A DNA stretch of 64,000 nt from Bacteroidota bacterium (GTDB lineage: Bacteria; Bacteroidota; Bacteroidia; B-17B0; Aurantibacillaceae), in contig JAUXTT010000025.1 in the NCBI GenBank assembly GCA_030684395.1, positions 114,033 to 178,032 of the forward strand, in the 5' to 3' direction. The notes below the pieces were generated by a model that saw only the letters and a program-made list of their open reading frames with translations, did no database searches and was not told the origin of the DNA. Positions 18,190 to 26,702 of the stretch are shown here, piece by piece. The position numbers and the translations under genes were made by a program. Position 1 is the stretch's first letter. Each line of letters opens with the position of its first letter.

Positions 18190-18197
18190 CAAATTTA
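18190..18197 (-). promoter_or_regulatory. -7 promoter element of the T9SS/gliding operon
   Basis: Read on the minus strand this is TAAATTTG, a perfect TAnnTTTG match. It lies 22 bases before the ATG at 18168. TTTTG occurs closer than the usual -33 spacing, so only the -7 element is called. Confidence 0.5.
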
Positions 18198-18287
18198 CTT
18201 ATAAAACAAAACTGATTTCATGAGAATATTATTTAAAACCCATGATATATATCATCATTCGATTTCTAAAGTATTCCAAATAACCTC

Positions 18288-18307
18288 TTTCAGGGCTAAT
18301 CCTGAAA
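18288..18307. promoter_or_regulatory. Palindrome TTTCAGG-N6-CCTGAAA
   Basis: Two perfect 7-base arms are separated by GCTAAT, about 90 bases upstream of the -7 element of the T9SS operon. It could be a transcription-factor site. Its centre (GGGCTAATCC) loosely resembles the AAGGG-N4-CCCTT sites of this window. Confidence 0.35.
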
Positions 18308-18399
18308 AGAATTAACGGCAAACTTAAACAACAGAGCTAATAGTAGCTTCCTATGTTTTAAATTCACATAAATCTAACAATAAGCAAGACCTGTTTTGG

Positions 18400-18414
18400 A
18401 AGGGATAACCCTTG
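18400..18414. promoter_or_regulatory. Palindrome AAGGG-N4-CCCTT, copy 1
   Basis: AAGGGATAACCCTTG is identical, base for base, to 32747-32761 and close to TAGGGAATACCCTTT at 42203-42216. It lies about 200 bases upstream of the -7 element of the T9SS/gliding operon. A shared regulator is inferred. Confidence 0.4.
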
Positions 18415-18581
18415 AAGTTAAAAATTGGAAATAAGGAAGAAGGCCTCAAAATTTTGAACAATTCACAACTACGATTTTTCCTTTTTTTCTGCTTTAATTT
18501 ACGAAGAACCGCCAGCCATTGATTGAGCGAAGCCTCTGTTTTTTCCGGAGGCACTTATTGTCTTTTTTGAATTGCGGGAGT

Positions 18582-19730
18582 TTATATCAGGCTATTATTT
18601 GCCTTTAATGAAAGAATAGATTCGTCTAATTTGTTCAACAATTCACTATAAAACAAAAAAACACTTTGTTGCTCTTTTTCAATCTTAAGTAAAGTAATTT
18701 CCTTTTCGCTTTCCTTTTCCAGTTGTTTGAATTGCATAACAAGGTCAAACAGCAGATTAGCTCCATAATACGCTGATAGATTGAGCATGTCGTGAAAAAT
18801 CTGTCTTAAGCATTCATAATCTTTTGATTTCATACAACTTTCGGTTAGTTGAATCGAATCCCGCAAAATACCAAGAAATTCATTTAATGATGTTTTAATT
18901 TTTGTTTCATCATATTTTAGAAGAGAAAACATCTCTTGGTAATCATATTTAATAAGGCTTTTCAGAGGATTGTTATTTTTTTTTAATCCCAAACATTTAA
19001 TAATGGCATTCGAAAAGTCCTCTTCTTTGATGGGTTTGGTTAAACAAACGTCGCATACAAAATTATCAAATGCTTTTGTTAGTTCTTGTTGACTATACCC
19101 GGAAACGACTATGGTAGCTATTCCGGAATCGGGTTTTAATTTTTGAATTAGTTCAATTCCGTTTCCGTCTTTCAAAACTGCATCTACAATTAATAATTTA
19201 AAATTCTCCTTTTCAAGAGTACTTAAAGCTTCAACAAACCCTTCCGACAATACATAGTTTAAATTTAGTTTATTTAAAATTTCACAGTAATAGAGTTGAT
19301 TTAATTTATTGTCTTCCACAATTAGAATGGGTACTTGCAAAGTAACAGCGGTTTCATTATTCTCTCCGGAAAATGCTTTTTCTTCTAAGTATTTGTGACA
19401 AAGATTTGATACTAAATCAACAGTGGTAGAGTTTTCATCCAATAGTATCAATTCAAATTGTTTTGGGTTAAAACCGGTAAGGGTAAAATTTTTAGAAACG
19501 GTTAGTATAATCAAGCCCGAGAAGAACCTCAATGACTCAAGCAATATGTTTCCGGTCTCGTGTTCATCCTTATTCAAATAGAGTAAAATAATTTCCGGTT
19601 TTTTTTCTAAGGCAAGTTTCCCTGAAAGTATGAGGTCATTTGCTATCAATATACTAAGCCCATATTTATTAAGAAATGAGGCGTCAGTCTTTAGTTGTAA
19701 TGAATCAGAATTAACAACAAGTGCTTTCAT
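18582..19730 (-). CDS. Phosphorelay protein: degenerate REC, REC, Hpt
   Basis: Residues 1-115 look like a receiver fold without the phospho-acceptor Asp. Residues 134-250 are a full receiver: acidic pocket EDN at 139-141, Asp183 in IVDAVLKDG, Ser210 and Lys232 in LTKP. Residues 265-375 form a histidine phosphotransfer (Hpt) domain with His313 in FHDMLNLSAYYGA, equivalent to the HxLKGxxxxxG signature. Such proteins pass phosphate from a hybrid kinase REC to a downstream regulator. The 1399-residue hybrid kinase gene lies upstream on the same strand, with a gap of 132 bases. The LuxR-type regulator at 32064-32693 is a plausible final acceptor. No membrane segment is present. Confidence 0.85.
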   Translation of the reverse strand: MKALVVNSDSLQLKTDASFLNKYGLSILIANDLILSGKLALEKKPEIILLYLNKDEHETGNILLESLRFFSGLIILTVSKNFTLTGFNPKQFELILLDENSTTVDLVSNLCHKYLEEKAFSGENNETAVTLQVPILIVEDNKLNQLYYCEILNKLNLNYVLSEGFVEALSTLEKENFKLLIVDAVLKDGNGIELIQKLKPDSGIATIVVSGYSQQELTKAFDNFVCDVCLTKPIKEEDFSNAIIKCLGLKKNNNPLKSLIKYDYQEMFSLLKYDETKIKTSLNEFLGILRDSIQLTESCMKSKDYECLRQIFHDMLNLSAYYGANLLFDLVMQFKQLEKESEKEITLLKIEKEQQSVFLFYSELLNKLDESILSLKANNSLI

Positions 19731-19862
19731 ATATCTTAAATCAATTAGCTTTCAAATGACCGGTTTCCAAAAAGGAGTTTATTCAAGTATAAAAATAGTA
19801 TAATTTGTTATAATAGCTTAGAGAATTCTGCAAAGTTAATAAACCCGTGTCTTTCATAAAAA

Positions 19863-22800
19863 CTACTCTGTAGAATGCTTTAAATATTTAGCTATGGTTT
19901 CAATAAATTCAATTTTTTCTATTGGTTTTCGAATGTAACTGCTGCAGAATTCGAACTTCGATTCCTCCTTCATCGATAAGGCAGTAATTGCAATAATAGG
20001 CAATTCTTTCATTTCTCTTTTCTGTCTTATTTCCTTTGATGTACTGTAACCGTCTTTGATTGGCATCATCATATCCAATAGTATCAAGTCGGGTTTGTAA
20101 TGGCTTAGTTTCTCCATAGCTACTTCTCCATTTTCGGCTTCAATTATATTGGTGTTGGTGCCTTCCAAAAAACCTTTTATCACTTCCCTGTTCGAAAAAT
20201 TGTCTTCAACCAGAAGGATATTCGCCCCCATGAAATTGTATGCTTTTTCGGATGAATAGATATTTGGGAAAGCGATTTTACTTCCAATTACTATGTCGTG
20301 GAAAGTAAGTTTAAAGTTGGTTCCCTTTCCAAATTCACTTTCAACTGCAATTTCTCCTCCCATTAAATTTGTCAAACGTTTCGAAATAGATAGTCCAAGC
20401 CCTGTCCCTCCATGTTTTTTTGACATTTCATTCTCTATTTGCACAAAGGGAACAAAAATGGAATCAAGATTTTCTTTAGATATGCCGATGCCATTGTCTT
20501 CAATTTCTATTATTAGTTCATCTATTAAGGATTTAGTGGGATTGTGCTTAAAACAGAAGAAAATTTCAATATTACCTCCATGAGTAAACTTAATAGCGTT
20601 ACCTATTAAATTGAACAAAATCTGTTTAAGCCTTATTTCATCAATATATATATTTTCAGGAAAGTCTTTTTGAAACGCGATTTCCATTGTATTTTTATTC
20701 TCAATCAATTTTACCCTGAAGAGGTTTTTTAATTCATTAACTAAAAATCTTAAATCGGTTTTAACAGGTCTGATTTGAACCTGACCAGCATCAATTTTTG
20801 AAAGATCGAGTATATCATTTATTAAGGTCATTAAACTATTTCCACCGACAAGAATTCCTTCCACATATCTGTCATATTTTGAAGCATTTGTATTTCCTTT
20901 AAGTAATTCAGCAAAACCAAGTATTGCATTCATTGGAGTTCGGATTTCATGACTCATGTTTGCCAAAAAATCTGATTTTAGCTGGTTTGATTTTTCCGCC
21001 TTCTCTCTAGCAATTAAATTATCGCTGTTTCTTTTTCTTTCATCAATATCCTGAATTATTCCATATAAATTAATACAGATCCCGGATTCGAATTTGGCTT
21101 CTCCGATTGTTCTAATCCATCTTTCCTTGCCTGATTTTGTGATGATAGGAAGTTCGAGGTCATAACGAATTCCTTCATTTATTAATTGACTTATTGCGTC
21201 CCGAATAATTTCCCTTGACCCATCGTCTTTGTAGTACGCAATTGATTCTTCTAACCCAATATTGCTCCTATTTGGGCTTTCAAGAATCGATTTTGTAATA
21301 GAATCACAAGTTAATTGTTTGTTTGCAATTTCATATTGCCATGACCCAATTAGTGCTAACTGATGTGTTTCGGTAAGCAATTTCGAATATTTTTTTAAAT
21401 CGGCCTCCAGTAACTTTTGTTTTGTTATATCTGTTTCAACAGCTGAGTACCCAATGATATTATTTTTTTTATCATATAAGGGCTGAATATCAATATCAAG
21501 CCAGTATATATTTCCGTACTTACCTTTGTTTAATATTTCGCATTTTGCAGGTAATCCTTGCTTTAATTGTTCAGCTATGTATTTTTTTGTGTTTTTATCT
21601 GTGCCTTCAAATTGCAACAGGGAAGAGGGTCGGATACCAATAACTTCTGCTGCTGTATAACCAGATATTTTTGTAAAACCTTCATTTACCCAAACAATTT
21701 CCTTGTTTGTATTTGTAATGATAACCGCATTTGCAGTTCTTTTCGCTACTAAAGACAACCTTTCAATTTCTTCATGCAATTTATTTTCTTCTGTAACATC
21801 ATGCATGTATCCGGTCCAAAGTATGGACCCATCTCCCAGCTTAACAGGTGAAGATTGTTGTTCTATCCATTTTATTTCTTTACCGACTCGTATTCTGAAT
21901 GTGTTTTTAAGAGGGCTCAATTTGCTTGCAGATTCCGAAATAAGCTTTTTCATTTCCACGCGCTCTTCTTCTAATAACAATGAGAACGCCGGATTTCCAT
22001 CATCGGTATAAGTGCCATGTTCGAATCCGAGTATTTCTTTAACCTTTTTATTAGCGTAAGGAAATTTTGAAGAGCCGTCGGGAAATAATTGGAATTGGAA
22101 GATTATTCCCGGAACGTTTTCCGCAACTTTTTCAAATTTATTTAGAAGTTGATTTTTTTCTAATTCCAGCGATTTTTTATCTGTGATATCCTGAACAGTT
22201 CCCTTTATCCCAATTATAGCACCTTTTTTATCTTTGTAAGGAGAACCAATTCCTACTACATATTTTATGCTTCCGTTTTTGCATAGCACCCGGTATTCGA
22301 ACTCAAAGTTTTCTCCCGTTTGCAAAGCTTTTTCAATTGAAATACTCACATTAGCTCTGTCTTCAGGATGTAACTTTTTCTTGAATGCTTCATCTAGCTG
22401 CGCAGAAGGCATTTCTTCTAATTCAAAAATCTTATAATGTTCTTTAGTCCAGTACAATTCATTGGTAATAGAATTAAAATCCCAACTTCCGATTTTGGCG
22501 GTTGAATTGGTTGATTCTAAAAATTCATTTAATTTTTTAAGTTCATTTTCTTTGTTTAACTTTTCAGTAATATTCTTCGAGTAAATTGATATTCCATTGA
22601 TTGCGCCCGACCCAGCGATAATGGGGCGGAAAGAAGATTCGTAGTACTTTCTCGTAATTGATTCAATTTCCTGTATTTCAACAATTTTTTCACCAGTTAA
22701 AACTCTTTTGTAGGTTTCCCTCATGTGTTGATGGTTAATATCCGGAATGTAATCGAGGATACTATCTCCATACGAGACAATTTTATTGTATTGTTTTTTG

Positions 22801-24062
22801 ACAAGCTCGATAAATGTATTATTGAACTCAATTAACTGATAGTTTTTATCAATACTTATTATTATGTCCTCCGTATTATTTATTAATGCAGCGAGGTTTT
22901 CTTTTTTTTGCTCTAGTTGTTTTTCAAGTTTTTTAATACCGGTTACATCCTTAAAAATAATTGTGGCGTGATGTTTCCCCTGACTAGTTGTAAATAAGGT
23001 TGAAGTTAATTCACATAAAATTACCTCCCCGTTTTTTCGTTTGAAATTGACGAAGCCATGAAAGTAGTTTTGTTTTTTTCTTTCATTCAGGTAATTATCT
23101 AGTTTTGTCGGCTCTTCTTCGGTAATGTCATTTCTGTGCTTGGTTCTTAGTTCGGCTTCACTCATTCCTAATATTTCGCAGGCTTCCGGATTAGCAGTTA
23201 AAATTCGTCCATCAGAAGTTACAAGCATAATTCCTTCTTTCGCATTTTCAATAATGTTTTTATTGAGTGTTTCTTTTTCAGATAAGAATTCCTGGATTTT
23301 TTTTTGTTCATCAATATTGGTGATGTTTATGGCAACTCCTGAAGGCTTTCCCTGTAAGCTATAGATAGAAGTAAATCTAAAATCAACCCAAATTTTATGT
23401 TCATCGGATAAATTTATTTGCTTTTCAAAAGAAATGGCTTTGCCTCTTGTAGCTTCATCAAAGTACTTTATAAAGGTCGTTTTTATTTTCTCCGGCAAGT
23501 AATCAAGGATATTGTCGCCCACGTTGGGTGATTTGTTGTAAATGCGTTTAAAATAATATTGTGTTATTTTATTTATGAATAGAATTTTGTATTCCCAATC
23601 GATTAAAGCGTTCCCGTCAGATATAGAATCCAACATTGCTTTTAATTGGTATTCTCTTACTTCTATATGCGCCTCATGTAATTTCTTCAGAGAAATGTCG
23701 TCTAAAAAGATAACGAACTCATAATTTTCGTTTTTTTGTATTGGAACAAGTGAGCAATCAACCCAAAGATCGGTGCCCCTTTTGTTTTTAATTTTTAATT
23801 CGCTTTGATAGGAAATGTGAAGCAAAATAGCACTCATTAAGTTCTCAATAGTGAGCGTGGAGCCTGTCGTTTCTCCCTGAAGGAAGGATATGGGTTTCCC
23901 GATTATTTCACCTTCACTATAACCGGTAAATTTATGAAAGTTCCCATTAGCACCAACAATCGTTCCCGTCGCATCCACCCAAAGCAACGATTTGTTTTTA
24001 ATCAGTTGACTAAAAACGGAAGTGATATTGGAATCTATAAAATTAGTAAAGGATGTATTCAT
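19863..24062 (-). CDS. Cytoplasmic eight-PAS hybrid histidine kinase
   Basis: There is no signal or membrane helix, so this is a soluble sensor. About eight PAS/PAC domains run from residue 20 to about 990, each ending in a DIT/DVT-like motif (FLDDIS, INITNID, IFKDVTG, SKNITEK, TVQDITDKK, MHDVTEE, ETDITKQK, IQDIDERK). A HisKA domain follows (DFLANMSHEIRTPMNAILGF, phospho-His in SHE). The HATPase has DNGIGIS and GTGLGLSISKRL, and the C-terminal receiver has LLVEDNFSN, LILLDMMMPIKDG and the lysine in RKPI. It has no output of its own and needs an Hpt partner; the REC-REC-Hpt gene lies next to it. The many PAS domains suggest several small-molecule or redox inputs, but ligands cannot be deduced. 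Confidence 0.95.
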   Translation of the reverse strand: MNTSFTNFIDSNITSVFSQLIKNKSLLWVDATGTIVGANGNFHKFTGYSEGEIIGKPISFLQGETTGSTLTIENLMSAILLHISYQSELKIKNKRGTDLWVDCSLVPIQKNENYEFVIFLDDISLKKLHEAHIEVREYQLKAMLDSISDGNALIDWEYKILFINKITQYYFKRIYNKSPNVGDNILDYLPEKIKTTFIKYFDEATRGKAISFEKQINLSDEHKIWVDFRFTSIYSLQGKPSGVAINITNIDEQKKIQEFLSEKETLNKNIIENAKEGIMLVTSDGRILTANPEACEILGMSEAELRTKHRNDITEEEPTKLDNYLNERKKQNYFHGFVNFKRKNGEVILCELTSTLFTTSQGKHHATIIFKDVTGIKKLEKQLEQKKENLAALINNTEDIIISIDKNYQLIEFNNTFIELVKKQYNKIVSYGDSILDYIPDINHQHMRETYKRVLTGEKIVEIQEIESITRKYYESSFRPIIAGSGAINGISIYSKNITEKLNKENELKKLNEFLESTNSTAKIGSWDFNSITNELYWTKEHYKIFELEEMPSAQLDEAFKKKLHPEDRANVSISIEKALQTGENFEFEYRVLCKNGSIKYVVGIGSPYKDKKGAIIGIKGTVQDITDKKSLELEKNQLLNKFEKVAENVPGIIFQFQLFPDGSSKFPYANKKVKEILGFEHGTYTDDGNPAFSLLLEEERVEMKKLISESASKLSPLKNTFRIRVGKEIKWIEQQSSPVKLGDGSILWTGYMHDVTEENKLHEEIERLSLVAKRTANAVIITNTNKEIVWVNEGFTKISGYTAAEVIGIRPSSLLQFEGTDKNTKKYIAEQLKQGLPAKCEILNKGKYGNIYWLDIDIQPLYDKKNNIIGYSAVETDITKQKLLEADLKKYSKLLTETHQLALIGSWQYEIANKQLTCDSITKSILESPNRSNIGLEESIAYYKDDGSREIIRDAISQLINEGIRYDLELPIITKSGKERWIRTIGEAKFESGICINLYGIIQDIDERKRNSDNLIAREKAEKSNQLKSDFLANMSHEIRTPMNAILGFAELLKGNTNASKYDRYVEGILVGGNSLMTLINDILDLSKIDAGQVQIRPVKTDLRFLVNELKNLFRVKLIENKNTMEIAFQKDFPENIYIDEIRLKQILFNLIGNAIKFTHGGNIEIFFCFKHNPTKSLIDELIIEIEDNGIGISKENLDSIFVPFVQIENEMSKKHGGTGLGLSISKRLTNLMGGEIAVESEFGKGTNFKLTFHDIVIGSKIAFPNIYSSEKAYNFMGANILLVEDNFSNREVIKGFLEGTNTNIIEAENGEVAMEKLSHYKPDLILLDMMMPIKDGYSTSKEIRQKREMKELPIIAITALSMKEESKFEFCSSYIRKPIEKIEFIETIAKYLKHSTE

Positions 24063-24126
24063 TATTAAAAGTTGGTTTATAAATTTACTTAAATTACATC
24101 ACAAACAAGAAAAGTTACAGCTGATA

Positions 24127-24690
24127 TTAATCAAGTTGGTTCAAAAAATTGACAATAGCTTTTGTTTGCAGCACTTGGTTGGGTTTGAATAAACACATCG
24201 CACTTTGAGGCATAGTTTTAACCTGAGCTTCCAGAGGATCTTGTACAATAGTGTAAGACCCTCTCAGGAAGGCTTTATGCAATCCTTCTGCTCCATCTGA
24301 ATTGGCGCCTGATAAAATTATTCCCAACATACTTTCTTTATATATGTAAGAAAATGAATCAAAGGCCAAATCAATACTGGGCCTTGAAAATTTGTGAAGG
24401 TTATCTATAGATAAAGCAATAGTGTTTCCAATTTCGCCCAGCATATGGTAGTTTGCCGGAGCAAGATAAATTTGACCTTTTTTTATTACCTCTTTGTCTT
24501 TTGGAGAGTGGACTTTATGGTTGGACTTTATGTTCAGAGCCTCTTCAAATCCGGTACTTATATTTTTTAGCCGGTGAAGACACAAAAAAACCGGTATGCA
24601 AAAATCAGATTTTAATTCAGCTAAAATTTGTGACACTGTAATGAAGCTGCCGGCACTGCCACCTATAACTATGACTTTTATTTCCTTCAT
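24127..24690 (-). CDS. Stand-alone CheB methylesterase domain
   Basis: A 187-residue protein equal to the C-terminal catalytic domain of CheB, without the receiver domain. It carries VIGGSAGS (catalytic Ser), CLHRLKN (His) and GIILSGANSDGAEG (Asp), plus APANYH. CheB removes methyl groups from, or deamidates, glutamates/glutamines in receptor helices. The gene overlaps the degenerate cheR gene by the four bases ATGA, so the pair is translationally coupled. A close paralogue is at 53998-54564. Lacking a receiver, its activity must be controlled otherwise, for example through the adjacent CheR-like protein. Confidence 0.9.
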   Translation of the reverse strand: MKEIKVIVIGGSAGSFITVSQILAELKSDFCIPVFLCLHRLKNISTGFEEALNIKSNHKVHSPKDKEVIKKGQIYLAPANYHMLGEIGNTIALSIDNLHKFSRPSIDLAFDSFSYIYKESMLGIILSGANSDGAEGLHKAFLRGSYTIVQDPLEAQVKTMPQSAMCLFKPNQVLQTKAIVNFLNQLD

Positions 24691-25511
24691 GATACTCTGC
24701 TGTAACTGTACAGTGGCTTTGTAGTGTCTTTTTTTATAAGGTTTTCAATTCCTTCACACCAATCAAAATTTTCGTTGGCTCCTATAAATAAGATGCTATG
24801 ATTTTTCATTAGGTTTAAATATGTTTGAAATATGTTTTGATGCGCTTTGAAATTGTAGTTTAGAGTTAAATTTCTTGCTATCACAGCATCGTATTGCAGT
24901 TTGGGCTTGAGTTTTTCAGAATTAATAAATTGAATTTTGATGTTGTCAGGAATGGCAAACGTATATAAATTTTCCTTTTTAATAAAACACCATTCTAAAT
25001 TTTTCGGTGAATTCAGTTGTTGAAAATTGATGATTCCTGTTTCAATTTCTTTTTTGAAGAAGTCAAATTCGAGAGATGTACGACTCCTGTTCATGGTGTC
25101 TATTACCGTGATGTTGGTTCTATGTAGGGCATTATTTACACTCAAGAATATGAGGAGTGTAATTGTGTCCGAAAAATTCCCAAACTCAAAAAGACAAATA
25201 TTAAATATATCTGATCTGACATTTTGTTTTAAGAGATTGTAAAAACAAACCCAACAGTCTACATCCCTGAATAATTCGTTGGATTGTGATGTGATATTTG
25301 ACAGAACGTTTTCTTGAAATTTTTCATTTCGTTTAAACTGTTCAAAAAAAGAATAAAAATTATTCTGTTTGTTTTCCGAAATCAAAAATTGAAGACGAAG
25401 TTTGAGTGAAACAAGTGATAGGTTATTAAGATATAACGAATGTTTTTCGTCGTTGTAGTTTATAAATTCACGTAGTTCAAAAACACTTATTTCAACCAAA
25501 TGAGACTTCAT
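24687..25511 (-). CDS. Degenerate CheR-like protein (probable pseudo-methyltransferase)
   Basis: The overall pattern follows CheR: an N-terminal helical part, ITSQSNELFRD (74-84) at the place of the CheR ITVNTTEMFRD, and a late ARNLTLNYNFKAHQNIF...SILFIG at the place of CRNVMIYFNF...GILALG. But the SAM-binding motif, WHAACSSGEE in the intact paralogues, is replaced by LFEFGNFSDTITLLIFL (108-124), and the acidic ATDI-type motif is VIDTMN. Catalysis is therefore unlikely; it may bind the receptor or regulate the coupled CheB. The frame begins at a GTG (25514), but the next codon, ATG at 25511, is a better start. It is divergent from an intact cheR. Confidence 0.75.
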   Translation of the reverse strand: MKSHLVEISVFELREFINYNDEKHSLYLNNLSLVSLKLRLQFLISENKQNNFYSFFEQFKRNEKFQENVLSNITSQSNELFRDVDCWVCFYNLLKQNVRSDIFNICLFEFGNFSDTITLLIFLSVNNALHRTNITVIDTMNRSRTSLEFDFFKKEIETGIINFQQLNSPKNLEWCFIKKENLYTFAIPDNIKIQFINSEKLKPKLQYDAVIARNLTLNYNFKAHQNIFQTYLNLMKNHSILFIGANENFDWCEGIENLIKKDTTKPLYSYSRVS

Positions 25512-25545
25512 CACACTAATTTAGCAAATTTTGTTTTATAATTTG

Positions 25546-25553
25546 TATTTTTG
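25546..25553 (+). promoter_or_regulatory. Possible -7 element of the lone cheR gene
   Basis: TATTTTTG matches TAnnTTTG and ends 8 bases before the ATG at 25562, which would give a nearly leaderless mRNA. TTTTG at 25529-25533 is closer than the usual -33 element, so the call is tentative. Confidence 0.35.
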
Positions 25554-25561
25554 TAGCGGAA

Positions 25562-26374
25562 ATGTTGTTGGATTCTGAAATAGAAGAGGTGGCGGAATTG
25601 ATTTATTCAACTCATAATTTTGATTTTAGAAATTATGCCAGGTCGTCCTTCTCCAGGAGACTTCACAGATTTATGTCGATTATGAAATTTTCCTCTAAAG
25701 CTGATCTTATTGGGTATATATCTACAGTAAAAAACTTTAATTCATTTGTAGAGGAAATTACAGTGAATACTACTGAAATGTTTAGAGATCCAAGTTTTTG
25801 GGTAGCAATAAAACAAAATGTGTTGCCTTTATTAAATGTGCATCAAAATATAAAGATATGGCATGCGGCCTGTTCAAGTGGAGAGGAAGTTATAAGTATG
25901 CAGATAATATTACGCGAACTGGAGATAGAAAATAAAGTAATTACCTATGCAACTGACATTGACTCAACAATATTGGAAAAGGCAAAAGCCGCGACATATT
26001 CCGCCCAAAGTTTGATAAGTAACCAGTCCAACTATATAGCTGCAGGCGGAGAATACGACTTGAGTAAGTATATTAAGTTAAACACAAACAATAGCTATAC
26101 ATTTAAAGAAGAATTACTTGAAAATGTAATTTTTAAAAAATTTGATTTAGTTCAGGATATTAAATACACGAAATTTGATCTGATATTATGCAGAAACGTG
26201 CTCATATATTTTGATTTTGATTTGCAGGGAAAAGTAATTAATAAATTTATCTCAAGCTTGTTTAGCCAGGGCTTTATTGCAATAGGTCAAAATGAAACCA
26301 TTTTGAATAGTGTTAATTTGAGTAGTCTTAATTTATTCGATAGTGTAGAAAAAATATACAGAAGTAACAGATAG
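25562..26374 (+). CDS. CheR-type methyltransferase (intact)
   Basis: A 270-residue SAM-dependent protein-glutamate methyltransferase. It has the N-terminal helical CheR domain (YARSSFSRRLHRFM, EEITVNTTEMFRDPSFW). The catalytic domain has IWHAACSSGEEVISMQI, TYATDIDSTILEKAKAA, FDLILCRNVLIYF and FIAIGQNE. It lies back to back with the degenerate cheR/CheB pair, 47-50 bases apart. No typical chemoreceptor is near, so the substrate could be helices of the neighbouring multi-PAS kinases or the soluble receptor at 33651-36821. There are four CheR-like genes in the window (three intact). Confidence 0.93.
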   Translation: MLLDSEIEEVAELIYSTHNFDFRNYARSSFSRRLHRFMSIMKFSSKADLIGYISTVKNFNSFVEEITVNTTEMFRDPSFWVAIKQNVLPLLNVHQNIKIWHAACSSGEEVISMQIILRELEIENKVITYATDIDSTILEKAKAATYSAQSLISNQSNYIAAGGEYDLSKYIKLNTNNSYTFKEELLENVIFKKFDLVQDIKYTKFDLILCRNVLIYFDFDLQGKVINKFISSLFSQGFIAIGQNETILNSVNLSSLNLFDSVEKIYRSNR

Positions 26375-26375
26375 C

Positions 26376-26552
26376 CTAGTTATGTCTTCGTTTGTAGGCA
26401 AATCTAACGCTTAATGGAATGAGCAGAGTAAGTTGTAATCTGACCAATTCGGTTAAATCAAGTTGAATTAGCTTCTCATAATCATTTTTGTAAATATCAC
26501 TATGATTTACAATTCTTAAGGCAACTTTCTTTTTTTTTCTTTGTTCCTTCAT
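26376..26552 (-). CDS. Possible small basic protein, 58 residues
   Basis: An uninterrupted minus-strand frame starts at ATG 26552 and stops at 26376-26378. The product begins MKEQRKKKKVALRIV, continues with a moderately hydrophobic middle (LTELVRLQLTLLIPLSV) and ends FAYKRRHN. A near-match -7 element (TAACATTG on the minus strand, 26583-26590) lies 31 bases upstream. Its stop falls just past the convergent cheR stop. I recognise no family. It fills most of an otherwise empty 328-base gap, which supports it slightly; chance remains possible. Confidence 0.35.
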   Translation of the reverse strand: MKEQRKKKKVALRIVNHSDIYKNDYEKLIQLDLTELVRLQLTLLIPLSVRFAYKRRHN

Positions 26553-26702
26553 ACTATAGAACTTTCTTTAGTAAAAATAGAACAATGTTATATATTCATG
26601 AGTTCTGCGCTTTGGCAAAAGCATTTTAGAGGGAGAATAGTAATTTGGTATAGGTAAATACCCTTGTGTAAAATTAATACCTTTAAGTGTATCGATTTAG
26701 TT

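Larger units (their letters stand above)
18198..18581. other. Regulatory-looking intergenic region with three palindromes
   Basis: No convincing gene lies between the T9SS operon and the REC-Hpt gene. A 67-codon minus-strand frame (18351-18554) is Lys/Arg-rich and was judged spurious. The region holds three dyads: ATGATATATATCAT (18242-18255), TTTCAGG-N6-CCTGAAA (18288-18307) and AAGGGATAACCCTTG (18400-18414). The last is identical to a site at 32747-32761. Near 18533-18555 there is a weak GCCTC...GAGGC hairpin. Confidence 0.5.

Noticed and set aside
18351..18554. Minus-strand 67-codon frame in the gap upstream of the T9SS operon
   Set aside because: Biased Lys/Arg/Phe composition, no signal or motif, and it runs through the AAGGG-N4-CCCTT palindrome; more likely regulatory DNA.
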